From: CAZBSE01 sp964578625
Lineage (GTDB): Bacteria; Actinomycetota; Humimicrobiia; Humimicrobiales; Humimicrobiaceae
Assembly: GCA_964578625.1 (NCBI GenBank)
Contig: CAZODQ010000030.1
Location: 1-10,006, forward strand
Direction: 5' to 3'
DNA length: 10,006 nt
The notes beneath the pieces were generated by a model. The model made no database searches. It saw nothing but the letters and a program-made list of their open reading frames with translations, and had not been told where the DNA came from. Positions 1 through 6,477 of the stretch are shown here, one piece after another. Numbering within the stretch: the stretch's first letter is position 1; each line of letters starts with the position of its first letter. The translations under genes and the position numbers were made by a program.

Positions 1-8
1 AGTTAAGG

Positions 9-69
9 CACTGTGTTGTTAGAGAGCGGGTTGCCCCGTTTGTTGGTGAAGAGCCGTGAAGAGCCAGTG
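9..69. repeat. Nested inverted repeat / possible RNA structure next to tRNA-Gln
   Basis: An outer inverted repeat CACTG (9-13) / CAGTG (65-69) encloses an inner perfect one, CGGG (27-30) / CCCG (35-38). On the minus strand the inner loop reads GCAA, a GNRA tetraloop closed by CGGG/CCCG. On the plus strand the inner stem can be extended by G-U and A-U pairs to about 7 bp. No ORF covers this gene-free stretch (1-101), and no T-tract follows, so it does not look like a normal terminator. It may be an IS end, a structured RNA or chance. Confidence 0.3.
46..65. repeat. Exact tandem duplication of a 10-bp unit (GTGAAGAGCC x2)
   Basis: The 10-mer GTGAAGAGCC occurs twice head to tail, at 46-55 and 56-65. 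Read on the minus strand each copy begins GGCTCTTCAC, and the sequence continues into CAACAAACGGGG. From memory, many ISL3-family insertion sequences have termini starting GGCTCTT, so this could be the tip of an element that extends left out of the window. No transposase or partner end is visible, so this is only a suggestion. The duplication itself is certain; its meaning is not. Confidence 0.6.
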
Positions 70-101
70 TTTCTTCTCTTTTAGAGATGATTATCATAGG
101 G

Positions 102-175
102 TGGCTGGGGAGGGAGGATTCGAACCTCCGATCACGGGACCAAAACCCGTTGCCTTGCCGCTTGGCTACTCCCCA
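102..175 (-). tRNA. tRNA-Gln (anticodon UUG)
   Basis: The 74-nt minus-strand sequence folds as a canonical tRNA. The acceptor stem pairs TGGGGAG with CTCCCCA, the discriminator is G, and CCA is encoded (plus positions 102-104). The anticodon arm is ACGGG-TTTTGGT-CCCGT, placing TTG at positions 34-36 and reading CAA/CAG codons for glutamine. The T-arm has the usual GGAGG-TTCGAAT-CCTCC form. It lies 90 bp downstream of ispE on the same strand but has its own promoter-like sequence, so it is probably transcribed separately or by both routes. Confidence 0.97.
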
Positions 176-188
176 AAGAAGCTAATAA

Positions 189-217
189 ATTTTATATTAG
201 ATTTTTAGAAAATTCAA
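189..217 (-). promoter_or_regulatory. Probable sigma-A promoter of tRNA-Gln
   Basis: On the minus strand TTGAAT (plus 212-217) is followed after exactly 17 bp by TAAAAT (plus 189-194). Transcription would start near 182, about 7 nt before the mature tRNA 5' end at 175, a normal leader length for a tRNA gene. The match is by eye to the TTGACA-17-TATAAT consensus. Confidence 0.55.
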
Positions 218-265
218 TCTGAAGAGGGCTGTTATATTGGAATCAATTAAGATTGGCTTAATACA

Positions 266-1207
266 TTATCTGTAAACAGTTAAACTGTTAGGTGTCGTAT
301 GTGATAAGAAGACCCTTGTGGATAACTGCTCCAAACCATTGTATACCTCGGTTGCCGTTTTTAGATCACCACATAATGCAAATACGGTAGGGCCGCTTCC
401 CGTCATCTGAGTTGCAATAGCTCCCAGTTCGGATGCTTTTTCTTTTAACTCCAGTATCTCTCTGTCTTCGGTCACTACCACTTCTTCAAGGTCATTTTTA
501 AGCTTTTTAAAAAAGGAGGAAAATTTCTTTTCCATAATATTGCCAACCAGTTCCTTATGTATTGACTTTCTTTCTATCCCAATCAAGTCAAACTTTTCAT
601 ATACATCTCTTGAAAGGAACTTTGCATCATTAGTAGCAAGTATTATCCAGCAAAAAGGCAGATGCGGCAGTTCGGAGAGTTTTTCTCCCCTGCCCTCTGC
701 AAGAATCGTCCCCCCTTTGATGCAGAAAGGAACATCCGATCCTACTTCACCTGCAAGATACATCAAATCAGTAACTTTTATATTAAGGTCAAACAGATTG
801 TTTAATGCGACCAGGGTCGCCGCTGCATTGGTACTGCCGCCGGCGAGGCCCGCGCATACCGGAATATGCTTTTCTATATTAATTATCACAGAATATTTAT
901 CCCTCAAATCGTAATTATCTAAAATCTGTGCTGCTGCTTTATGGACCAGGTTTTTCTCATCAAGAGGGATATCCTCATTATTGCAGGTGATATAAATCCC
1001 GTTTTTATTCTCAGAACCGTGATTAATCTTACTTTTTAGAACCTCGAAGGTAAGCTTATCGGAAAGACTTATACTCTGCATTATTGATTTAATTTCATGA
1101 AAACCATCGGACCTGTCGTTTTTTGCGACATTTAGATACAGGTTTATTTTCCCCGAAGCCCTAAGTTTTAAAATATTTTTATCATTCATTCCGCTATATG
1201 ATAACAT
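266..1207 (-). CDS. ispE: 4-diphosphocytidyl-2-C-methyl-D-erythritol kinase (IspE)
   Basis: Cytoplasmic GHMP-family kinase of the MEP isoprenoid pathway; it phosphorylates the 2-hydroxyl of CDP-methylerythritol with ATP. All three family motifs are present: the N-terminal substrate motif ASGKINLYLNV (residues 17-27, Lys20 matching the catalytic lysine), the glycine-rich ATP loop PVCAGLAGGSTNAAA (116-130), and the C-terminal MTGSGPTVFAL block. Asp158 in GSDVPFC fits the catalytic aspartate, followed by GGTILAEGRGE. Length of 313 aa is slightly above the usual 280-300. An ATG at 1189 (residue 7) would give 307 aa and is closer to the typical N-terminus; neither start has a strong ribosome site. 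It is the last gene of the minus-strand run, 12 bp after rsmA, the same neighbourhood as in many Firmicutes. Confidence 0.96.
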   Translation of the reverse strand: MLSYSGMNDKNILKLRASGKINLYLNVAKNDRSDGFHEIKSIMQSISLSDKLTFEVLKSKINHGSENKNGIYITCNNEDIPLDEKNLVHKAAAQILDNYDLRDKYSVIINIEKHIPVCAGLAGGSTNAAATLVALNNLFDLNIKVTDLMYLAGEVGSDVPFCIKGGTILAEGRGEKLSELPHLPFCWIILATNDAKFLSRDVYEKFDLIGIERKSIHKELVGNIMEKKFSSFFKKLKNDLEEVVVTEDREILELKEKASELGAIATQMTGSGPTVFALCGDLKTATEVYNGLEQLSTRVFLSHTTPNSLTVYR

Positions 1208-1219
1208 AAATACACCATA

Positions 1220-2092
1220 TTATATATTGACAAGATTTTTATACAGGAAAATATAATCCTCCAGGCTAAGCTCCTCTGCTCTGGTATTTCTATCTTGTCC
1301 TATTTCAGACAGCAATTTTATTATTATTTCCGATTTATGGCAATATTTTGAATTATTTTGCAACAGCGAATTTATAAGTTTCTTTCTCCTGTGTAAAAAA
1401 CATTTTGTTACAAAATCAAAGAAATCCTTTATATCAAAGTTTTTTTTGATTAAATCTTTGTTATCTTTTCTTGTCACTTCGACAACTGTCGAATCAACAA
1501 AAGGCCTGGGCAAAAAACAATTACGCGAGATCTGAAAGCAGAGGTTGAAGTCGGCAAGAAAGTTAGATTTTACGGTATAAGAACTGTAATTTTTATCTCC
1601 GGCCGAAGCAAGCATCCTTATAGCTATATCCTTTTGTACTGTTATAAACATTTTTCTTATATCTTCCGCTTCCAGAAGAATCTTTAATACCAGCGGTGCC
1701 GCAATACTGTACGGAAGATTTGAGACTACTTTTTTTACATTATATCTACCGGCAATATCAGCGTAATCAACTCTTAGGGCATCAGAACATATTAGCTCAA
1801 TTTCTCCGCCGAGATTCTCACTGAATATATCTTTAAAAGCCCTTGCAAGCAGTCTGTCTATTTCAATACAGATTATCTTTTTTGCCCTTGAGAGTAAAAT
1901 CTCCGTAAGACTGCCTATCCCGCTCCCCACTTCAAGGACTACATCACTGCTGCTGACACCTGCGCGTGAGACTATCTTCTTTGCACTGTTGGTATCGATT
2001 AAAAAATTCTGGCCTAAATTCTTCCTGAGCCTTATTCCGTACTTTTTTAAAATTTGAGTCGTTTTTCCGGTTGAGCTGATGTAAGAATACAT
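1220..2092 (-). CDS. rsmA: 16S rRNA (adenine1518/1519-N6)-dimethyltransferase RsmA (KsgA)
   Basis: SAM-dependent enzyme that dimethylates two adjacent adenines in the loop of helix 45 of 16S rRNA, a late step of small-subunit maturation. The 290-aa protein shows the hallmark order: LGQNFL (26-31), SAM motif I EVGSGIGSLT (54-63), acidic EID (77-79) at the end of the second strand, the catalytic NLPY (125-128), and the FLPRPFVDS block (193-201), then the helical C-terminal domain. The ATG start is the only methionine before residue 149. There is no clear Shine-Dalgarno, but the start lies 2 bp after the tatD stop, so translational coupling is likely. The primase-like RNase M5 gene (rnmV) often found between tatD and rsmA is absent here. 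Confidence 0.97.
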   Translation of the reverse strand: MYSYISSTGKTTQILKKYGIRLRKNLGQNFLIDTNSAKKIVSRAGVSSSDVVLEVGSGIGSLTEILLSRAKKIICIEIDRLLARAFKDIFSENLGGEIELICSDALRVDYADIAGRYNVKKVVSNLPYSIAAPLVLKILLEAEDIRKMFITVQKDIAIRMLASAGDKNYSSYTVKSNFLADFNLCFQISRNCFLPRPFVDSTVVEVTRKDNKDLIKKNFDIKDFFDFVTKCFLHRRKKLINSLLQNNSKYCHKSEIIIKLLSEIGQDRNTRAEELSLEDYIFLYKNLVNI

Positions 2093-2094
2093 TT

Positions 2095-2904
2095 TTATTT
2101 TATTGAAAAGAAACCTTCTGCATTTTTAGAAGTGACTTCCGCCACTTCCTCTATGCTTAAATTTTTTACTTCCGCAATTTTTTGCGCTACATACTTCACA
2201 TATCCAGGGTAATTTTCTTTACCCCTCTCTGCCTGCGGGGCCAGGAAAGGTGCATCAGTCTCAATAAAAATCCTCTCGATCGGGACTTCTTTAACAGTCT
2301 CCAGTAAACCTACAGCATTGGGAAAAGTAATTACCCCGGTAAAGGAAATGTACAGCCCCAGGTCAAGACAACAAGCGGCAAAATCAGCATCTCCTGAAAA
2401 ACAGTGGACTACGGCTCTGAAATTTTTCCGGCCGGAATATTTCTTCACTACATTCAGGGTCTGTGTGTGGGCATCCCGGTCATGAATTATTACTGGGATA
2501 TCATATTTTAAGGCCAGCTCTATTTGTGATATGAAAGTCTTTTCCATATCCTCTCCGGGACTTAGGTTCCTGTAAAAATCAAAACCTGTTTCACCTACCG
2601 CAACGACCTTGCTGTATCTTTTACCCTCATTATTACCGGCAGTATCAGTGTACCCCTGTACCAAATGTTCAAGGATTTCTATTTCTTTCTTCCCAAAATC
2701 CCTGGCATAATGAGGGTGGACGCCGACACTTGCAAACACATCCTTGAATCTCTTTGCATATTCTATAGACTTTCTGCTGCCGCTGATACTTGATCCTACA
2801 TTTATTATATATTTAACACCTTCATCCTGGGATCTGGAAACAGCTTCTTCAGGAGTCAGATTTTTTAACATATCTATATGAGCATGTGTATCTATAAAAT
2901 ACAT
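2095..2904 (-). CDS. tatD: TatD-family metal-dependent deoxyribonuclease
   Basis: TIM-barrel amidohydrolase-superfamily nuclease; characterised TatD proteins are 3'-5' exonucleases on DNA/RNA linked to repair and RNA quality control. Metal-site residues are in the expected order: HxH at His7/His9 (FIDTHAHID), Glu105 (VGETGFDFYR), His141 (PVIIHDRDAH), His167 (VVHCFSGD) and Asp217 (IETDAPFLAP). Length 269 aa is slightly longer than the usual ~255-260, mainly because of an extra polar segment around residues 85-98 before the Glu105 strand. It follows metG by 32 bp with a GGGAG ribosome site at somewhat long spacing, and its stop is 2 bp from the rsmA start. The metG-tatD-rsmA order is conserved in Firmicutes. 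The exact substrate cannot be read from sequence. Confidence 0.95.
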   Translation of the reverse strand: MYFIDTHAHIDMLKNLTPEEAVSRSQDEGVKYIINVGSSISGSRKSIEYAKRFKDVFASVGVHPHYARDFGKKEIEILEHLVQGYTDTAGNNEGKRYSKVVAVGETGFDFYRNLSPGEDMEKTFISQIELALKYDIPVIIHDRDAHTQTLNVVKKYSGRKNFRAVVHCFSGDADFAACCLDLGLYISFTGVITFPNAVGLLETVKEVPIERIFIETDAPFLAPQAERGKENYPGYVKYVAQKIAEVKNLSIEEVAEVTSKNAEGFFSIK

Positions 2905-2936
2905 GGTATCGATTTACTCCCGGTTTCCGGTAAAGA

Positions 2937-4475
2937 TCACTTATTCTCTTCAATTCTGGGGAACAGTATTTCCCTTTTACCTATTCTTGTTCCCCCTTCA
3001 AACTTACCCCAGACTCCGTCATCTTCAAATATAACTTCAGAAACTTCTGCTTTTATTCCCAGCTGAGAAAATATTTTACGGCAGGTCGATGGTATAAAAG
3101 GTGTAAGGATAACAGCCGACAGCCTGATTGCTTCTATTACTTCATACAGTACCGCATCAAGCTTCTTAAGGTCATCATCGCTGCTGCTTTTTGCCAGATT
3201 CCATGGCTGGCTGTCCTCGATATATTTATTGGCTAAATTTATAAATTCCCATACCTTCATAAGGTATTCCGAGAACTTAAAACTGCCTATGCAATTTACT
3301 GCCTCTTTTTTTACTTCATCCCATTTCTTTTCAAAATACGGGCTTGAGACCTTTTTAGGTACTGTGCCGCTCTTATACTTTTCCACCATTACAAGAGTCC
3401 TTGAAACCAGATTTCCAATATCATTGCTGAGATCCGAATTATAGCGCCTTATAAAGGCATCATCGGTAAAAGAACCATCCTGGCCGAACGACACTTCCCT
3501 GGTTAAAAAGTATCTTATGCCGTCAACGCCGTATTTATCAGACAGCTCATCGGGGTCAAGGACAATCCCTTTTGATTTGGACAGTTTTTCACTTCCGCTC
3601 AGAAGCCAGCCGTGTACCACGATATGCTTGGGAAGTTCAATACCCAGCGACATCAACATGGCAGGCCATATCACGGCATGAAATTTTAAAATATCCTTTC
3701 CTATATGATGCTGCTCAGCCGGCCAGTACCGGTCAAAAAGACCCTGGTCACCGGAACTATAGCCTAATGCCGAAATATAGTTGATAAGGGCATCGACCCA
3801 CACATAACAATAATGGCCGGAATCAAACGGCAGGGGTATCCCCCACTTCACTGCAGTTCTGGAAATACTGATATCCTTGAGCCCCTGCTTTAAAATACCC
3901 AGCACCTCGTTTTTTCGGGTCTCGGGAATTATAAAATCGGGATTGGCCTCAATATGCCTTATCAATTTATCTTCATATTGGGATAATTTGAAGAAATAGT
4001 TTTCTTCTTTTACATACTCGACTTCCCTGCCGCACTGAGGACACTTACCTTCCACCAGCTGGGAATCCAGAAGAAACGTCTCGCATGGTATGCAGTATTC
4101 CCCCTCGTATATGCTTTTATACAGATCGCCGTTCTCTTTCAATTTGGTAAGTATATTCTGGACTATTTTTTCATGCCTGCTGTCAGTAGTCCTGATATAA
4201 CTGTCATTACTGATATCATACAGTTTTAGGAGCCTTTTCATATCTTTGACCATTTCATCTACATATACCTGCGGAGAGACTCCTTTATCCCGGGCACTCT
4301 TATTTATCTTCTGACCGTGCTCATCGGAACCGGTCAGGAAAAAAGTATCCTTTCCTGTGGTCCTGTTAAACCTGGCCACTACATCTGCAAGTATGAATTC
4401 ATATATCTGTCCCAAATGCAGTTTTGCATTCATATACGGAATTGCCGTCGTGATGTAAAATTTTTCTTTAGTCAT
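2937..4475 (-). CDS. metG: Methionyl-tRNA synthetase
   Basis: Class Ia aminoacyl-tRNA synthetase that charges tRNA-Met with methionine in the cytoplasm. The 512-aa protein has the Rossmann core with a HIGH-type motif written HLGQ (20-23), a single Cys4 zinc knuckle (Cys128, Cys131, Cys145, Cys148), the MetRS block YVWVDALINYISALGY (224-239), HGWLLSG and KLSKSKG (297-303), followed by the anticodon-binding helical domain. Two points are unusual. The fourth HIGH residue is Gln rather than His. The protein stops right after the anticodon-binding region, so the C-terminal OB-fold tRNA-binding domain carried by the ~660-aa Bacillus enzyme is missing; shorter MetRSs of this type are known in other bacteria. 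A good ribosome site (AAAGGA) precedes the ATG. It lies 49 bp after rsmI. Confidence 0.97.
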   Translation of the reverse strand: MTKEKFYITTAIPYMNAKLHLGQIYEFILADVVARFNRTTGKDTFFLTGSDEHGQKINKSARDKGVSPQVYVDEMVKDMKRLLKLYDISNDSYIRTTDSRHEKIVQNILTKLKENGDLYKSIYEGEYCIPCETFLLDSQLVEGKCPQCGREVEYVKEENYFFKLSQYEDKLIRHIEANPDFIIPETRKNEVLGILKQGLKDISISRTAVKWGIPLPFDSGHYCYVWVDALINYISALGYSSGDQGLFDRYWPAEQHHIGKDILKFHAVIWPAMLMSLGIELPKHIVVHGWLLSGSEKLSKSKGIVLDPDELSDKYGVDGIRYFLTREVSFGQDGSFTDDAFIRRYNSDLSNDIGNLVSRTLVMVEKYKSGTVPKKVSSPYFEKKWDEVKKEAVNCIGSFKFSEYLMKVWEFINLANKYIEDSQPWNLAKSSSDDDLKKLDAVLYEVIEAIRLSAVILTPFIPSTCRKIFSQLGIKAEVSEVIFEDDGVWGKFEGGTRIGKREILFPRIEENK

Positions 4476-4524
4476 AGTATCCTTTTTTTACCTGTTATAT
4501 TTAAAGGGGATAATACCTTTTTCG

Positions 4525-5379
4525 TTAAATTTTCGTTGCAATATTATACAATTTTTGCTTATCTATGTCATACCTGGATAACACAATCTTTATGGCGCTC
4601 TTTTTGGAAATGCCCTGTTCAAGCAGGTAAAACAGTTCTCTTTTTATATCTTCCTCGGTAAAACCCTTTATAAGCTCTTTTTTATATCCCTCGACCACAA
4701 GAACGGCTTCGCCTTTTACTTTCTTTTTTCTAATTTTTGCTGAGATGTCACTCAGTCTGCCTCTTATCGACTCCTCATATATTTTAGTGATCTCCCTTGC
4801 AAGGCTTGCTTTCCTGTCGCCAAATTTCTCTAATAGCTCATTGGTAAGTGTTTCTATCCTTTTAGGCGACTCGTAGAATATAAGGGTGGAGGGAGCTGCG
4901 GCAAGTTCCAAAATCCTTTTTTTTCTTTTAGCCTTTGGCCTGGGAAGAAATCCTGCAAATAAAAAACTATCAGTGGGCAGCCCTGAAAGAACCAGTGCGC
5001 TTATAGCAGCATTAGGGCCCGGTATTACAGTCAATGGAATATTTTTTTCGATACACCTGTTTATCACCTTAAATCCCGGATCCTGAATGGCAGGCGTCCC
5101 TGATTCCGAAACCAGAGCAATATTATATCCTTCTTCTAGTTTATCCGTTATGTAATCCCTCCGGTTTTCCCTACTGAAATCATGATAGCTTATTATTTTC
5201 TTACCTGAAATATTATATTTCCGGAGCAATTTTTTTATGGTCCTGGTGTCTTCTGCAGCAATTAAATCTACTTCGCCAAGTGTCCTTATAAGCCTGAAGC
5301 TGCTATCCTCAAGATTACCGATCGGAGTCGAACAAATGTAAAGAGTCCCTTTGATCTTATCACTACTTTTTCGATTCAT
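4525..5379 (-). CDS. rsmI: 16S rRNA (cytidine1402-2'-O)-methyltransferase RsmI
   Basis: Tetrapyrrole-methylase-fold SAM enzyme that 2'-O-methylates C1402 in the ribosomal P site of 16S rRNA. Family signatures in order (numbered from the ATG): GTLYICSTPIGNL (11-23), AAEDTRT (41-47), SYHDFSRENR (64-73), LVSESGTP (89-96), VIPGPNA (118-124), FAGFLPRPKAKRKKR (141-155), FYESPKR (168-174), LAREITKIYEE and GEAVLVVEG, then a helical C-terminal tail. I chose the ATG at 5379 (284 aa). An in-frame GTG at 5388 would add three residues; neither start has a clear Shine-Dalgarno. SESGTP replaces the more usual SDAGTP. The gene follows rbr by 49 bp and precedes metG by 49 bp, consistent with one transcript although an internal promoter cannot be excluded. 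Confidence 0.95.
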   Translation of the reverse strand: MNRKSSDKIKGTLYICSTPIGNLEDSSFRLIRTLGEVDLIAAEDTRTIKKLLRKYNISGKKIISYHDFSRENRRDYITDKLEEGYNIALVSESGTPAIQDPGFKVINRCIEKNIPLTVIPGPNAAISALVLSGLPTDSFLFAGFLPRPKAKRKKRILELAAAPSTLIFYESPKRIETLTNELLEKFGDRKASLAREITKIYEESIRGRLSDISAKIRKKKVKGEAVLVVEGYKKELIKGFTEEDIKRELFYLLEQGISKKSAIKIVLSRYDIDKQKLYNIATKI

Positions 5380-5428
5380 AATATACACAGTATATAAGTC
5401 TGTACTAAAAAATAGCTTTTTTAAAATC

Positions 5429-5926
5429 CTACTTTATCTCCTTAAACATCTCTTTAGGATTCCCGCAGACAGGACATTTATCCGGTGCGGCACCCTCTAC
5501 GGTGTTTCCACAGACCTGGCATACAAATATGGCTGTATCAGGATTATTGCCAAGATTGTCAAGATACTTCTTGTATAATTCAGCGTGGATCTTTTCAACC
5601 TTATTGGCAAAAACAAAACTCATCCTTGCTTCATCTTCATTCTCATTCTTCGCATCTTCAATCATTCCCGGATACATCTTCTCGAATTCATATGTCTCTC
5701 CGCCTACTGCTTCCTTTAAATTTTCTTCCGTAGATTTAACACCGCCCATTGCCTTTAAGTGATTATGTGCATGCACGGTTTCTGCATCTGCAGCAGCCTT
5801 AAACAGTTTTGCCTCCTGGGAATATCCGTCCTGATTGGCCTTTTTTGCAAAAGCAAGATATTTTCTGTTCGCCTGTGATTCACCTGCAAAAGCATCTGCA
5901 AGATCCTTTAAAGTCTTATCTCCCAT
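5429..5926 (-). CDS. rbr: Rubrerythrin (NADH-peroxidase-type diiron/rubredoxin protein)
   Basis: Cytoplasmic peroxide scavenger of anaerobes; it reduces hydrogen peroxide to water at a non-haem diiron site with electrons relayed through a rubredoxin-like centre. Residues 1-125 form the ferritin-like four-helix domain with diiron ligand motifs: Glu16 in GESQANRKY, ExxH at Glu49/His52, and a second ExxH at Glu111/His114. Residues 131-165 are the rubredoxin-like domain with CxxC pairs Cys136/Cys139 and Cys151/Cys154. The 165-aa length is slightly short of the classical ~190 aa but both domains are complete. Its ATG overlaps the perR stop by one base (TAATG), and its strong ribosome site GAGAGGAGAA lies inside the end of perR, so the two are translationally coupled. 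This arrangement, regulator plus target, is known in clostridia and sulfate reducers. Confidence 0.96.
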   Translation of the reverse strand: MGDKTLKDLADAFAGESQANRKYLAFAKKANQDGYSQEAKLFKAAADAETVHAHNHLKAMGGVKSTEENLKEAVGGETYEFEKMYPGMIEDAKNENEDEARMSFVFANKVEKIHAELYKKYLDNLGNNPDTAIFVCQVCGNTVEGAAPDKCPVCGNPKEMFKEIK

Positions 5927-6375
5927 TATTTTTCTCCTCTCCTATATTTATATTTATTTAAATCACCTGTCTTTTTACATTTATCACATATTCCCTCAAA
6001 AATAATCTTTAAGTCCAGTACATCAAACCTCTTTGCAACACTCTCCGGTATATTTATTTGAGAGGAACTGTCGTAGACATCTATTATATTATTACACTTT
6101 ATACATCTAAAATGATAATGTCTTTTTCTGACACCATCAAATCTCTTGGGCTCACCTGGTATCGTCAGTATATCGGCAGCACCTATCTTTGAGAATGTAA
6201 TAAGAGTTCTATAAACCGTATCAAAAGAAATAGTAGGAAATATTTTCTTTACTTTTTTGTATAAGACCTCAGCGCTGGGATGATCTTTTGATTCTACCAG
6301 TTCCTTATAGATCAGACTTCTCTGAGGTGTGATCTTCAAATTATTTTTCTTGCATATTCCTGTAAAAAATTCCAT
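5926..6375 (-). CDS. perR: Peroxide-responsive repressor PerR (Fur family)
   Basis: Fur-family metalloregulator that binds DNA with Fe(II) or Mn(II) and is inactivated when peroxide oxidises its iron-coordinating histidines. The 149-aa protein has an N-terminal winged helix (about 1-75) and a C-terminal dimerisation domain. The five regulatory-metal ligands of Bacillus subtilis PerR (His37, Asp85, His91, His93, Asp104) all have equivalents at a constant offset of five: His32, Asp80, His86, His88, Asp99. Asp at the last position is the feature that favours PerR over Fur. The structural zinc site is complete (Cys91, Cys94, Cys130, Cys133). It heads the minus-strand operon and overlaps rbr by one base. 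An AGG four bases before the ATG serves as ribosome site. Assignment to PerR rather than Fur or Zur is by these residues plus the rbr partner. Confidence 0.92.
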   Translation of the reverse strand: MEFFTGICKKNNLKITPQRSLIYKELVESKDHPSAEVLYKKVKKIFPTISFDTVYRTLITFSKIGAADILTIPGEPKRFDGVRKRHYHFRCIKCNNIIDVYDSSSQINIPESVAKRFDVLDLKIIFEGICDKCKKTGDLNKYKYRRGEK

Positions 6376-6403
6376 GGTGCCTATTAATTTTTAAATAGTT
6401 TTA

Positions 6404-6419
6404 ATTATTATATAATAAT
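6404..6419. promoter_or_regulatory. 16-bp perfect palindrome over the perR -10 box
   Basis: ATTATTATATAATAAT is exactly self-complementary over 16 bp and covers the minus-strand -10 box. It also contains a plus-strand TATAAT (6411-6416) that could serve the divergent channel gene, although the plus-strand -35 (TTTTTA, 6388-6393) is poor. AT-rich palindromes of this kind resemble PerR boxes (TTATAATnATTATAA) but here without the central spacer base. It could be a second operator half of a composite PerR site, or simply AT-rich promoter DNA. Confidence 0.4.
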
Positions 6420-6435
6420 AGTTACTATCAGTCAA
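6407..6435 (-). promoter_or_regulatory. Strong sigma-A promoter for the perR-rbr operon
   Basis: On the minus strand TTGACT (plus 6430-6435) and a perfect TATAAT (plus 6407-6412) are separated by exactly 17 bp. The start point would be near 6400, leaving a ~25-nt leader before the perR ATG at 6375. It is the best promoter match I found in the window. Confidence 0.75.
6416..6430. promoter_or_regulatory. Candidate PerR/Fur-family operator (7-1-7 inverted repeat)
   Basis: The minus-strand 15-mer TGATAGTAACTATTA is a 7-1-7 inverted repeat with one mismatch between its arms. It differs from the Fur-family consensus TGATAATnATTATCA at three of 14 positions. It lies almost wholly in the spacer between the -35 and -10 boxes of the perR promoter, where a bound repressor would block RNA polymerase. 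Autorepression by PerR is the natural reading; this is inference from position and symmetry. Confidence 0.5.
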
Positions 6436-6477
6436 TTAAAATCCAAGCTTGAAAAAAAACCGATATTAGGTCAGAAT

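Noticed and set aside
75..87. Hairpin TCTCT-TTT-AGAGA as terminator of tRNA-Gln
   Set aside because: A 5-bp AT-rich stem with no T-tract on the minus strand is too weak to call.
87..97. Palindrome ATGATTATCAT near tRNA-Gln, resembling a Fur-type half box
   Set aside because: Only 11 bp, located downstream of the tRNA with no promoter or gene to control.
540..914. Plus-strand open frame of 124 codons
   Set aside because: It is fully antisense to ispE, whose protein has clear family motifs; the frame has no recognisable domain and no ribosome site.
5380..5428. Possible terminator or promoter between rbr and rsmI (A6-GCTA-T6 and TATACT)
   Set aside because: The hairpin is made only of A-T pairs, and no -35 box lies at the right distance from TATACT, so neither was annotated.
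5502..5762. Overlapping plus-strand open frames across rubrerythrin
   Set aside because: They are antisense to rbr, which is certain from its diiron and rubredoxin motifs; the translations look like random low-complexity products.
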